Virus record (IMG/VR): IMGVR_UViG_3300032770_000015
Span: 1 to 64,000 of that record
Reading direction: 5' to 3' (one strand)
From: a virus
DNA: 64,000 bases
Shown here: positions 1 through 7,119 of the stretch, piece after piece
Layout of the letters: each line of letters starts with the position of its first letter
How positions within the stretch are numbered: the stretch's first letter is position 1
The notes under the pieces: generated by a model
The model's database searches: none
Seen by the model: only the letters and a program-made list of their open reading frames with translations
What the model was told of the DNA's origin: nothing
Made by a program: the position numbers and the translations under genes

Positions 1-22
1 CGCCCGGCTCAGGAATGGTCAT
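1..22 (-). CDS. Partial gene at the left window edge (N-terminus only)
   Basis: An ATG at 22-20 overlaps the TGA of the upstream gene as ATGA, the coupling pattern used through this array. Only the first seven codons (MTIPEPG) are in the window, so nothing can be said about function. It shows that the leftward array continues beyond the window. Confidence 0.5.
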
Positions 23-210
23 AGCCGCACCTCGTAGTTGGCCGGTACAAGTAGCTTGAACTCAGTCCACAATTCTCCCGATAGGCCAGCCAGTTCCAGC
101 AGTTCGGCGCGCTCCCGCGAGGCCAGCCACCACGACAGAAGTGAGCCAACTGCGGGCCAGACGAACAGTGCCTTGCTATTTCTCTCGCCCGCGCCCGGCG
201 CGCCGCTCAC
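19..210 (-). CDS. Small hypothetical protein, 63 aa
   Basis: GTG start at 210-208, overlapping the stop of the preceding gene as GTGA. Residues about 14-28 (ALFVWPAVGSLLSWW) could form a short hydrophobic helix, followed by a charged/Leu-rich segment. Its N-terminus (SGAPGAGE) is encoded by a 28-bp block (185-212) that recurs at 1606-1633 inside a Lar-like gene, so its 5' end is part of a shuffled repeat. No family recognised. Confidence 0.6.
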   Translation of the reverse strand: MSGAPGAGERNSKALFVWPAVGSLLSWWLASRERAELLELAGLSGELWTEFKLLVPANYEVRL

Positions 211-212
211 CG
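185..212. repeat. Junction repeat R1, copy 1 (28 bp; copy 2 at 1606-1633)
   Basis: Identical 28-bp block beginning tcgcccgcgcccggcg at 185-212 and 1606-1633. Copy 1 spans a gene-gene GTGA junction and encodes the N-terminal SGAPGAGE of one protein. Copy 2 encodes the same residues in the middle of another. It is one of three repeat pairs in the first 1.8 kb. Confidence 0.8.
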
Positions 213-479
213 GGACACCTCGGGCCCGAAGGTTTCGATGAGGTCGCTAAGGTGCTGCTCGGCGAGGTCGGCACGCGCCTTGACGGCACGGCGATTAGCG
301 GTCATGTCGAGCGCACGTTCGTAGGCGAGCCGCACGCACCGCTCCATCGTGCGCCACCAGAACTTGTGAAAGTAGAGGCCGCCGCCGTAGTGCCCCTGAC
401 AGACGGGCCAGAGGCAGACGTGGACCCAGTTGCCGCCCACGCTGATGTAGTAGTCGCCGACGCGCTTGCCCTCTCTCAT
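207..479 (-). CDS. Small hypothetical protein, 90 aa
   Basis: ATG at 479-477 overlaps the TGA of the upstream Lar-like gene (ATGA). The N-terminal half is aromatic-rich with a HVCLWPVCQGH stretch that might bind a metal. The C-terminal half is a charged amphipathic helix. It is sandwiched between the 137-aa Lar-like zinc ribbon and a 63-aa protein and is translationally coupled to both. No family recognised. Confidence 0.65.
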   Translation of the reverse strand: MREGKRVGDYYISVGGNWVHVCLWPVCQGHYGGGLYFHKFWWRTMERCVRLAYERALDMTANRRAVKARADLAEQHLSDLIETFGPEVSR

Positions 480-889
480 CCGTCCCTCCCCGGCGGGCTC
501 GCGCCCCCTGTTGGTCCGTCCTCCCCGGCGCGCCCCGACGCCAGCACGGCCAGCACTGCATCAGCGTCCAGTTCACATTGCTGGATTGTCGGCGTGAACC
601 CGCGACGGTGCGCCACCTCGTACAGCGCGTGCGCCAGTTGTTCGCGCGGGGGCGCCGCCCGCCGATTCCACGCCGCGACGGCGAGGCGTTCGCCTTCTGG
701 CCCCGCGCGGCCTTTGCAATCCCACGGCGCGTACACTTCTGGCGACAGGTCGCAGTCAGGGTTGCGGCAACTCACGACCATTGCCCAGCCGGAGCGGTTA
801 TCGGGTGTGTCGTCCAATCGCACGCCCGCCTCGCCGCCGCAGAAGGGGCAAGGGAGCAGTCTCGGCCCTGGGGCCGCCGGGCCGCTCAC
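476..889 (-). CDS. Lar-like restriction-alleviation zinc ribbon protein
   Basis: 137 aa with GTG start at 889 (GTGA overlap with the gene before). The N-terminus has the Lar signature: LLPCPFCGGEA near residues 11-21, a second Cys pair (SCRNPDC) near 40-46, then an AAWNRR motif near 71-76. Lar-family proteins modulate host type I restriction. The C-terminal half is a separate helical region ending ASGRAGEDG and ASPPGRDG, both of which recur in neighbouring genes through DNA repeats R2 and R3. Family call from motifs; an anti-restriction role is inferred. Confidence 0.7.
   Translation of the reverse strand: MSGPAAPGPRLLPCPFCGGEAGVRLDDTPDNRSGWAMVVSCRNPDCDLSPEVYAPWDCKGRAGPEGERLAVAAWNRRAAPPREQLAHALYEVAHRRGFTPTIQQCELDADAVLAVLASGRAGEDGPTGGASPPGRDG
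477..506. repeat. Junction repeat R2, copy 1 (30 bp; copy 2 at 1716-1745)
   Basis: Identical 30-bp block (catccgtccctccccggcgg...) at 477-506 and 1716-1745. Each copy spans an ATGA gene junction and encodes the C-terminal ASPPGRDG of the upstream gene plus the start codon of the downstream gene. Confidence 0.85.
514..546. repeat. Junction repeat R3, copy 1 (33 bp; copy 2 at 1103-1135)
   Basis: Identical 33-bp block (gtccgtcctccccggcg...) at 514-546 and 1103-1135. Both copies encode the C-terminal ASGRAGEDG motif. Copy 2 abuts the ATGA junction with the next gene, while copy 1 is followed by R2, as if two junctions had been fused. Confidence 0.85.
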
Positions 890-1101
890 CGCGCCACCAG
901 CAGGTCGAGCTGCTTGAGCGCGATGCGGGCAGCGCGTTCAGTGCGGAAGTACGCGAGCAGTTCCAACACGCTCCCGCGCAGCGAGTAGAGCGCGACGCGC
1001 TTGAGACCAGGCAGGTGCCCGATGCCAAGGTGCGCGAATGTCTCCGGCTCCATCCCGTTCGCCTGCCGCTGTGCCGTCCAGGCGTGACCATTGAACTTCA
1101 T
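886..1101 (-). CDS. Small hypothetical protein, 71 aa
   Basis: Start chosen at the ATG 1101-1099 because it overlaps the stop of the upstream Lar-like gene (ATGA). A longer frame upstream is only a shadow of that gene. The protein begins MKFNGHAWTA and ends with a charged helix rich in Leu and Arg. No motif recognised. Confidence 0.65.
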   Translation of the reverse strand: MKFNGHAWTAQRQANGMEPETFAHLGIGHLPGLKRVALYSLRGSVLELLAYFRTERAARIALKQLDLLVAR

Positions 1102-1718
1102 CGTCCGTCCTCCCCGGCGCGCCCCGACGCCAGCAAGATCACGTCCGCGATTGTCTCGGCGGCGTCTTGGATGTATGCCTTGCGATGCGCTGGCGTGCCG
1201 CGACTGTCGAATCCGTCGAGTTGTTCGACCAACACGCGCACCAGCGTCTCGCGGTCGCTCGCGGGGGCCGCCGCCAGCCGCCGCAGCGCAGCTTCGATGG
1301 CGCGTGCCACCTTCTGCTCCGCGATTGTCAAACCGCCGCAGCACGCCCCGTCCCAATCCTCGTCCTTCGGGCGCAGCGCCACGACGAGCGCCATGATCTC
1401 GTTCACGGCCCGCGCTTGGTCGCCCGCGCCCGGCTGCCGACGGTTGCAGGCCGCCACGGCTTCCTCGCGCGTGTCGTACAACCGCCCACTCGACACGCCG
1501 CACCGTCCCTGCCCACGCTCGTTCGTGCAGGCCCACATAAACGCGCCCGGCGACGGTTCGAGAATCCCCACCGGGCCGCCGCAGTACGCGCAGGGCAACA
1601 GCGTTTCGCCCGCGCCCGGCGCGCCGCTCACCGCCTCCTTAGCGAACATCGCTTCCAGTTCGGCTTTCTTGGCTGCGTATTCTGGGCTCATTGGCTCATG
1701 CCTTCCACCATTGCTCAT
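1098..1718 (-). CDS. Lar-like zinc ribbon protein with long C-terminal region, 206 aa
   Basis: After a charged N-terminal helix, a zinc ribbon LLPCAYCGGPVG (about residues 41-52) pairs with WACTNERGQGRCG and an AACNRR motif that replaces the usual AWNRR. It is a second, diverged Lar-like module. The C-terminal ~100 residues are helical and end in the same ASGRAGEDG tail as the protein at 476-889. The ATG at 1718 overlaps the previous stop (ATGA). An internal ATG at codon 10 is an alternative start. The two Lar-like genes look like products of duplication and module exchange. Confidence 0.6.
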   Translation of the reverse strand: MSNGGRHEPMSPEYAAKKAELEAMFAKEAVSGAPGAGETLLPCAYCGGPVGILEPSPGAFMWACTNERGQGRCGVSSGRLYDTREEAVAACNRRQPGAGDQARAVNEIMALVVALRPKDEDWDGACCGGLTIAEQKVARAIEAALRRLAAAPASDRETLVRVLVEQLDGFDSRGTPAHRKAYIQDAAETIADVILLASGRAGEDGR

Positions 1719-1870
1719 CCGTCCCTCCCCGGCGGGCTCGCGCCCACCCGCTCAACGATTTCGTGCCGCGTGCTGCGCCCGCACGTCGGGCACCAGTAGT
1801 CGCAATGCGTGACCCACGGGGCGAGGCCGTAAAGCAGCGCGCCGCAGTCCACGCAGCGGTGCGCGTGCAT
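1715..1870 (-). CDS. Small double zinc-ribbon protein, 51 aa
   Basis: The start at ATG 1870-1868 is preceded by a clear GGAGG. A longer frame with an earlier ATG lacks such a site. The sequence has two Cys pairs (RCVDCG and WCPTCGRST), enough for one zinc ribbon, and ends in the R2-encoded ASPPGRDG. It probably acts in a nucleic-acid or protein contact role; the exact function is unknown. Confidence 0.6.
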   Translation of the reverse strand: MHAHRCVDCGALLYGLAPWVTHCDYWCPTCGRSTRHEIVERVGASPPGRDG

Positions 1871-2077
1871 CACGCCTCCGGCGCCACGGCCGCCAAGGCC
1901 GCAGCAACGTGCTCGGCCCACTTGGAGCGCGGCATAAGGTTGTGCGGGCTGCATAGGCAGTGGCCGTTGTTGTACTCACCGCCCGCTTCGCATCTTCGAG
2001 TATGCGGGCAGCGGTAGGTACGGCTTCTGGTCTATGGCCCAGGTTGTGGTCATTTGTGGAAATGCAATCGGCTTCAT
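1870..2077 (-). CDS. Small Cys/His-rich protein apparently split by a +1 frameshift
   Basis: ATG at 2077 overlaps the previous stop (ATGA) and gives a 33-aa frame beginning MKPIAFPQ that stops at 1976. A second, protein-like frame runs on from about 2031 to TGA 1870 and reads YRCPHTRRCEAGG then YNNGHCLCSPHNLMPRSKWA, with three Cys/His pairs, but it has no start before an ATG at 1935. Joining the frames by skipping one base near 2015-2020 would give about 67 aa. Possible explanations are a sequencing error, a real mutation or recoding; alternatively these are two tiny genes (1976-2077 and 1870-1935). Confidence 0.4.
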
Positions 2078-2811
2078 CGGGACACCTCGCGCAGGGCGCG
2101 CACGATCCCCGGCCACTCGGCCGTCCACCAGGCGCGCAGGTCGTCGGGCTGGTAGGGGAGGAACTTCGCCACGTGCAGCGCGCAGCACCAGCACGCCTGG
2201 CGCCATTCATCGTCGTCGCGCGCGGCGTCGCGGACCACGGCGAAGATCGGCTGGTCGAGCGCCCACCGCGACCGGTAGCCGCGCCGGATCGCCTCATAAC
2301 CGAGCCCGGACTGCAGGATCTTCCCGTAGTCGAGCGCCCGGATCGCGGGCACCTTCCCGTCGAGGACGATGTCCGGCACCGGGTCAATCATGACGGTCTG
2401 CGGCCCGCGCTGCATCATGTTCTCGAGCGTCGGATCGCCGTGCGTCCCGCAGTAGTGGTGCGGGGCGACGGTCAGCTCGGCCCACCACGGGGTCAGCTCG
2501 GGCGGCAGGTGGTCGAGCCGCGGCACCCAGGGGCCGGGACGCAGCGGGGGTTCGGCCCAGACGGGGGCCAGGGCGTCCACGACGCGCTGGGCGGCGTCGC
2601 GCGGGAACGCCCCGATGACGAGCCCGGGCTCGAGCAGCTCCATCATGTACCCGGCGCGGCCGTCGTGGCGGTCGCGCCAGACGCCGACGCGGACCAGGGA
2701 CGGGTAGTCGCGGTCCTTGAGCCAGTGGTACTGCGCGTGGAGCCGCCGGACCACACGCGGGTCGTCGCTCCACTTCAGGATTTCGAACCGCGCCCCGGAC
2801 GCCCCGGTCAC
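2074..2811 (-). CDS. Aminoglycoside/choline-kinase-like (APH-fold) phosphotransferase
   Basis: 245 aa, GTG start with GTGA overlap. The kinase core is visible: HGDPTLENM (catalytic HxDxxxxN loop) near residue 124, followed by VMIDPVPD (metal-binding Asp) and RALDYGKILQS. These are typical of APH-fold small-molecule kinases. It lies directly downstream of a transaldolase-like and a GmhB-like HAD gene, so a sugar substrate is a reasonable guess. The acceptor cannot be read from the sequence. Confidence 0.65.
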   Translation of the reverse strand: MTGASGARFEILKWSDDPRVVRRLHAQYHWLKDRDYPSLVRVGVWRDRHDGRAGYMMELLEPGLVIGAFPRDAAQRVVDALAPVWAEPPLRPGPWVPRLDHLPPELTPWWAELTVAPHHYCGTHGDPTLENMMQRGPQTVMIDPVPDIVLDGKVPAIRALDYGKILQSGLGYEAIRRGYRSRWALDQPIFAVVRDAARDDDEWRQACWCCALHVAKFLPYQPDDLRAWWTAEWPGIVRALREVSR

Positions 2812-3509
2812 AGGACGTACCCGGCGGCCCGGGCGTCGCGGGCGAACATCCGCACGGTCTCGAGCGAGAACTCGGTTAGGTTCTTTCCGGTCAGGCCGGT
2901 CTTCGCGAGCAGCTCGGGCGCGACCGTAATGATGTGGACGCCGACCGCCGCCGCCTGCTGGACGTTCAGCAGCTCGCGGGACGAGGCCCAGAGAATCTCG
3001 GTCTGCGGCTGCTCGGCGAACAGTTCGAGCGCCCGGGCGAGGATCGGCGTCGGGTCGCGGCCCGTGTCGGCGATCCGCCCGGCGAAGATCGACACGATGG
3101 CCGGGGTGTTACACGTCGCCAGGGCGCGGCGCACGTCGGCCGCCTGCGACGACGTGAAGACCGCCGTCACGTTGACCCTGATGCCCTCGAACGCGAGCGC
3201 CCGGACGACGCCGAACGTCGAGACCCCGTAGGTGTCGGTGACCGGGATCTTCACGTACACGTTCGGCCCGAACCGAGCGAGCAGGCGAGCCTGGCGCAGC
3301 ATCTCGGCCGGGTCGTCGGCGATCACCTCGAACGAGATGGGGCGCCCGTCGGCGACGGCCACCGCGTCTTCCACAAAGCTGAGGTAGTCAACGACCCCGG
3401 CCGCGCGCATCAGGGTCGGGTTCGTCGTGAATCCCGCGATGGTGCCGCCCGCAGGCCATACCCGCATGATGGGCAGCTGGGCGGTGTCGAGAAAGATCTT
3501 CGTGTTCAC
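2808..3509 (-). CDS. Transaldolase family protein (TalC / fructose-6-phosphate aldolase type)
   Basis: 233 aa, about the size of short transaldolases. Conserved blocks: FLDTAQL at 6-12, TTNPTLM at 28-34, VYVKIPVT with the Schiff-base lysine at about K87, NVTAVFTSSQA, SIFAGRIADTG and WASSRE. The family transfers or cleaves dihydroxyacetone units among C3-C7 sugar phosphates. Phage-borne transaldolases are known from cyanophages, where they are thought to push carbon through the pentose phosphate pathway. Here the gene is coupled (GTGA and overlapping ends) to a HAD phosphatase and a kinase, suggesting a small sugar-phosphate unit. Confidence 0.85.
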   Translation of the reverse strand: MNTKIFLDTAQLPIMRVWPAGGTIAGFTTNPTLMRAAGVVDYLSFVEDAVAVADGRPISFEVIADDPAEMLRQARLLARFGPNVYVKIPVTDTYGVSTFGVVRALAFEGIRVNVTAVFTSSQAADVRRALATCNTPAIVSIFAGRIADTGRDPTPILARALELFAEQPQTEILWASSRELLNVQQAAAVGVHIITVAPELLAKTGLTGKNLTEFSLETVRMFARDARAAGYVL

Positions 3510-4030
3510 ATCAACCTCCCACGGATGGCGTCCACGGCCAGGAGCAGGTCCATGCTGTCGTTCGTGCGCACCTTATACCGGTACGGAATCCCCGCGCGCT
3601 CGGCGGCCTCGGCGTCGGTCGGCCGGTCACCGATCAGGACGGATCGCGACAGGTCGTAGTCGCCGACCCAGGCCGCGGCGCTGATCAGACCGGGCCGGGG
3701 CTTCCGGCAGCCGCACCCGGCGTCGGGGTGGTGGTAGCAGGTGAAGTAGGCCGCGGCCCCGACGAACCGCGCGATGCGCCGCGAGACCTCGTCGGCAAAG
3801 TCCCGCGTCACGATCCCGCGCGGCACGTCGGGCTGATTCGACACGATCACGATGTCGAATCCCGCGGCGCGCAGCCGGTCGCACGCGATCCCGGCCCCGG
3901 GAAGGAGCTCGACCTCCTCGAAGTTGCGCGGCGGCCGGGTCGTCGGCTGGCCATCTTTTCCCTCGATGGCGTAGCAGCGGTTGAGCACGCCGTCCCGGTC
4001 AAGGAACGCGGCCTTCTGCAGCGATGTCAT
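3506..4030 (-). CDS. HAD-family phosphatase, GmhB/HisB-N-like
   Basis: 174 aa from the ATG at 4030, chosen because AGGAG lies just upstream and it overlaps the previous stop; the longer frame is a Pro/Arg shadow. Motif I is FLDRDGVLN (Asp10 and Asp12), motif II IVSNQPD, the zinc loop CYHHPDAGCGCRKP, and motif IV LIGDRPTDAEAA. That zinc loop is characteristic of D-glycero-manno-heptose bisphosphate phosphatase (GmhB) and histidinol phosphatase. With the transaldolase (sedoheptulose-7-phosphate chemistry) and kinase next door, heptose or sugar-nucleotide synthesis is a plausible but unproven role. Confidence 0.8.
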   Translation of the reverse strand: MTSLQKAAFLDRDGVLNRCYAIEGKDGQPTTRPPRNFEEVELLPGAGIACDRLRAAGFDIVIVSNQPDVPRGIVTRDFADEVSRRIARFVGAAAYFTCYHHPDAGCGCRKPRPGLISAAAWVGDYDLSRSVLIGDRPTDAEAAERAGIPYRYKVRTNDSMDLLLAVDAIRGRLM

Positions 4031-4533
4031 CGGAACATTTCTCCTCGTGGTAGTGGTACCTGGACCGCGTAGTCCGGTCCCGGTTCGTTCGGCAGGCGGA
4101 GCGGGGCGGCGGCCACGCCGTCCAGCAGGAGGCGGGCGATCTTCACGAACCAGGCCTGCCACTCGGCCGGGTCGTCCGCGCGCACGGGCCAATCCGACCG
4201 CAGGCTGACGGGGGCGCGACCCGGTATGATGATCCGGAACAGGATGTCGTCGCTGACCACACTGTTCCAGACCGACACGACCGTTTCCTCGGGCAGCCCG
4301 GCCCGGCGAAATGTCGCGCGCAGGGTTTCGCTTAGCACGTCGGGCTGGCGGATGCGCATCGTGAAGAGCGGCGGCGCGACCGGCGCCACGGCGGCCCGCT
4401 CGTCGGCGAGATAGATGCCCGCCGCGTGAAAATCATCGAGCAGGGCGTCGGTATCAGCCGCCGGTTCCGGGGGCGGTGGGCACATGTTCCCGGCGCTGAG
4501 CACGCTGGCGCCGCCCCGGTCGAAGAGGTTCAT
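4027..4533 (-). CDS. Hypothetical protein, 168 aa
   Basis: ATG at 4533 overlaps the stop of the methyltransferase (ATGA). A Pro-rich stretch (CPPPPEPAADTD) near residues 18-29 is followed by an acidic helical segment and a C-terminal alpha/beta region with an AEWQAWFVKIARLLLDG helix. I recognise no domain. Confidence 0.6.
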   Translation of the reverse strand: MNLFDRGGASVLSAGNMCPPPPEPAADTDALLDDFHAAGIYLADERAAVAPVAPPLFTMRIRQPDVLSETLRATFRRAGLPEETVVSVWNSVVSDDILFRIIIPGRAPVSLRSDWPVRADDPAEWQAWFVKIARLLLDGVAAAPLRLPNEPGPDYAVQVPLPRGEMFR

Positions 4534-5996
4534 GCGGCCCCGGTGATCTTCGCCCGGAGGCGCTTCAGGTCGTGCGACGTGAACTTTAAGGGGTGCGCGG
4601 ACCCCGGCCCAAACTGGGCGTGCGTTGCCGCCATGATGCTGGCGTCATCGGCCCCAAGGGCGATCATCGCCCGGGCCAGGGCGGTCGGCCCGGCGACCGG
4701 GGCTGCCGGTGCCTGGGTCACTTCAGAAGGCCGAACGGCCGGAGGCGCCGCGTCGTTCCCGTCGGCCAACGATACGAGCTGCCGATCAACCGCCGCGGCG
4801 ACGGCGGCAACCTCGACGGCAGCACCGGCCAACGAGGCGGGGGCACCGATCCCGGCCGCCTCGCCCGGGTCGTCGTTCTCGACCTCGGACGCCGGGAACG
4901 GCGGCGGCGAGACGACGGTCGCCGTCCAGCGTTCGAGGTCTACGATCTGCGCCACGTTCGGGTCGGCCGGGACGTTGGCCGCGAGCCCGGCCAGGACGTT
5001 CCGGGCCAGCCACGCGCCGACCGGGGGCATCACGGCCTGCGCCGTCTGCGCGTACCGGTTCCCGAGGTTCGGCCCGATGAACTGGTAGTCGGGTGGATAC
5101 CCGCAGAGGAGCTGCTGCTCAAGCAGGGTGATGTACCGCATCTCGGTCGGGTGGAACTTCGTCGCGCCGCCGGTCAGGGTTGGCGACGGCTTGTCGAAGT
5201 CGAGCCTGACGTCCAAGAATCTTGGCCGTCCCTTCACGTGGCCGTGGGCGTTCAGGGTCCACGTGGCGGGCGGATGCGCCGTTTCCCACGCGCGGCGGAG
5301 CGACCCGCCGGGCGGCGTCGAGGCGAGGAGCGCGAGGTGCTCGGGATCGCTCGTCGGCAGGGGTGGCGGGGGCGACGGGTCAACGACCTGGCCGGTCAGG
5401 ATCGGCGCCCAGGCGTCGCGCACCGTTCGTTCGGGACGGTTCCCCGGTTCCGGGTAGTCCCAGGGGATGTCGATCTTGTGGAAGACGCAGAAGAACCGTC
5501 GCCGGATCTGCGGCACGCCGAGGTGCGCGGCGTTCAGGAGTACGTACGACGCCGCGTACCCGTATCCGCGGGCGACGGCGGTCAGCTCGTCCACGAGCTC
5601 CCGGCCGCGCTTGAACGCGAGCTGGACCGATTCCCAGGCCCAGACCTTCGGCTGGACGACCTCGAGGACGCCGAACGCTTGGTGGATGCAGTTGACCCGG
5701 GGATCTTGCCGCCACCAGTCGGCCATGATCCCCTTCTTCTGCGTCGAGATGCCCGCGCCCGAGAACGGCGCGCAGGGCGGGTTGCCGTACACGAAGTCCA
5801 CCCGTCCGGCATACTCGCGCGATGGCCAGGTGGCCGCGTCCGTTTCGACGCGGAGGCCGGGGTGGTTCGCTCGGGTCGAGGCGACGCCGTACTGCGAGCT
5901 CTCAAACTGCGCGAGCACGTCGAACCCGGCGCGCCGGACCCCGAGGGTGAACCCCCCGGCGAAGATGTGGACGCCCAGGGCGGTCGGGCGCGTCAC
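4530..5996 (-). CDS. DNA (cytosine-5) methyltransferase with C-terminal extension
   Basis: The start is set at GTG 5996 because it forms a GTGA overlap with a small upstream gene; this gives 488 aa. C5-MTase motifs are in order: I (IFAGGFTLGV, 11-20), IV (GNPPCAPFSG, catalytic Cys about 75), VI (WESV, about 122-125, Ser replacing the usual Asn), VIII (QIRRR, about 164-168), IX (SPTLTGG) and X (GNRYAQTAQAVMPPV). After motif X there is a ~150-residue tail ending in a helical module resembling the C-terminal half of the next gene upstream (6100-6699). It probably protects phage DNA from host restriction. Target sequence unknown. Confidence 0.88.
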   Translation of the reverse strand: MTRPTALGVHIFAGGFTLGVRRAGFDVLAQFESSQYGVASTRANHPGLRVETDAATWPSREYAGRVDFVYGNPPCAPFSGAGISTQKKGIMADWWRQDPRVNCIHQAFGVLEVVQPKVWAWESVQLAFKRGRELVDELTAVARGYGYAASYVLLNAAHLGVPQIRRRFFCVFHKIDIPWDYPEPGNRPERTVRDAWAPILTGQVVDPSPPPPLPTSDPEHLALLASTPPGGSLRRAWETAHPPATWTLNAHGHVKGRPRFLDVRLDFDKPSPTLTGGATKFHPTEMRYITLLEQQLLCGYPPDYQFIGPNLGNRYAQTAQAVMPPVGAWLARNVLAGLAANVPADPNVAQIVDLERWTATVVSPPPFPASEVENDDPGEAAGIGAPASLAGAAVEVAAVAAAVDRQLVSLADGNDAAPPAVRPSEVTQAPAAPVAGPTALARAMIALGADDASIMAATHAQFGPGSAHPLKFTSHDLKRLRAKITGAA

Positions 5997-6100
5997 GGCG
6001 ACATCCGCCACCAGCCGTGGAGCCGCCAGTGCAGCCACCGGAACGGGTGGCGCCAGGGGCTCGGCCGGTTGTAGCTGAGCCGCGTGAAGACGGCGGTCAT
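5993..6100 (-). CDS. Very small basic aromatic protein, 35 aa
   Basis: An ATG at 6100 (TGATG junction with the preceding gene) opens a 35-codon frame, MTAVFTRLSYNRP then PWRHPFRWLHWRLHGWWR, that stops just before the methyltransferase GTG (GTGA overlap). Both junctions match the array's coupling pattern, and the Trp/Arg/His-rich composition is unlike its neighbours. It could be a leader peptide coupling the methyltransferase, or a membrane-active or DNA-binding peptide. Confidence 0.45.
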   Translation of the reverse strand: MTAVFTRLSYNRPSPWRHPFRWLHWRLHGWWRMSP

Positions 6101-6699
6101 CAGACCACCCCCGGCAGGCCGCTCGTCGTGGTCGCCGCGTCGGGCACGGTCGCGGCATCGGCGGCCAGCGCCGAGAGCTGCGCCGGGTCGGTCGAGTCGG
6201 GCACCGGCGGCTCGGGGGCCGGGACGGGCGCGTGGTTCTTGACGACGGTCACCTTCGGGTGCGCCCGGTAATACCGGACCGTGCCGAGGCGGAGCGTCGG
6301 GAACCGGGGCTGCAGCTCGGCGAAGATCTGCGCGTCGTCGAGCCCGCGGCCCACGCCGTCGCGGATCGCGGCGGCGACGCCCCGGTTTGCGGCCGCGAGC
6401 GGGGCCGCCGTGCGCTTTGCCGCGGGGGCCGCCGCGGGCGGGGTCTTCTTCTTGACTGCCACTGGAAGCTCCTTCCCCTGTTCGGTGTACCAGGCCGCCT
6501 CGAGCGCGTCGCCGACGACCGCATACGGGTCGTCGTTCGCGTCGGGCGCCGTGTTTCGGTTTGCAATGACCCGCCAGGCGCTGGCCACGTCGTTATACGG
6601 GCGCGCGGCCAGCGCGGCGAGGGTATCCGCCACGGTATCGTGGAGAACGAACGCGACCGTGCCGAAGAGCGCCGTTCCGACGACCGTGGGTGTGTTCAC
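6100..6699 (-). CDS. Hypothetical protein with C-terminal helical module, 199 aa
   Basis: GTG start at 6699, GTGA overlap with the 24-aa gene. Residues 1-80 form a helical domain; an Ala/Lys/Pro linker (VKKKTPPAAAPAAKRTAAP) follows; residues about 100-150 (AAIRDGVGRGLDDAQIFAEL then GTVRYYRAHPKV) look like a helix-turn-helix-type module. A similar arrangement closes the neighbouring methyltransferase, suggesting a shared DNA-contacting or partner-binding domain. Function unknown. Confidence 0.6.
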   Translation of the reverse strand: MNTPTVVGTALFGTVAFVLHDTVADTLAALAARPYNDVASAWRVIANRNTAPDANDDPYAVVGDALEAAWYTEQGKELPVAVKKKTPPAAAPAAKRTAAPLAAANRGVAAAIRDGVGRGLDDAQIFAELQPRFPTLRLGTVRYYRAHPKVTVVKNHAPVPAPEPPVPDSTDPAQLSALAADAATVPDAATTTSGLPGVV

Positions 6700-6770
6700 C
6701 AGACTTCCTCGACGGTGAACGTCTTCTCGACCGCCTCGCCCGTCGGGATGGTCTTCCAGCTCTTCACCAT
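6696..6770 (-). CDS. Mini-protein, 24 aa
   Basis: ATG at 6770 with a strong GGAGG about 9 nt upstream; frame MVKSWKTIPTGEAVEKTFTV then EEVW, ending in a GTGA junction with the next gene. The good ribosome site and tight junctions on both sides support it despite its size. No function inferred. Confidence 0.5.
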   Translation of the reverse strand: MVKSWKTIPTGEAVEKTFTVEEVW

Positions 6771-6771
6771 G

Positions 6772-7119
6772 CTAGTGCCTCCGTAAGTTGTTGCGGTTCT
6801 CGCGTTCGGGCTGCCAGTCGCTATGCGCCGGGTTGATGCAGGCCCGGCAGTAACACTCGTGGTGCGCGTCGAACCCCGGTGGTCCCATCGGCCCGGTCAG
6901 CGGAAACCGGTCGGCGATGGCCTTCAACCACCGGTGAACCCGGACCACGCGGGACCGACCGCCCCACGTGGTCCAGAGCTGCGCGTACCCCTTCGAATCG
7001 GTCGCGCCCCGCCAGACCCAGCACGGGGTCGGGAGCGGTCCCGCCACCACGTCGTAGCAGGTCCACCAGCCGTCGCGCGCCGGTCGGACGCGCAGCCGAC
7101 CGCTAGAACGTCGCGCCAC
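6772..7119 (-). CDS. HNH endonuclease
   Basis: 115 aa, GTG start. PCWVWRGATDSKGYAQLW resembles the N-terminal beta hairpin of phage HNH enzymes. The HNH core is DAHHECYCRACINPAHSDW followed by PERENRNN, with the His-His pair, central Asn and final His in place, and Cys residues that could hold a structural zinc. It is probably a free-standing homing-type nuclease between replication genes. A 17-nt overlap with the gene before it is longer than the array's norm, consistent with insertion. Confidence 0.78.
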   Translation of the reverse strand: MARRSSGRLRVRPARDGWWTCYDVVAGPLPTPCWVWRGATDSKGYAQLWTTWGGRSRVVRVHRWLKAIADRFPLTGPMGPPGFDAHHECYCRACINPAHSDWQPERENRNNLRRH

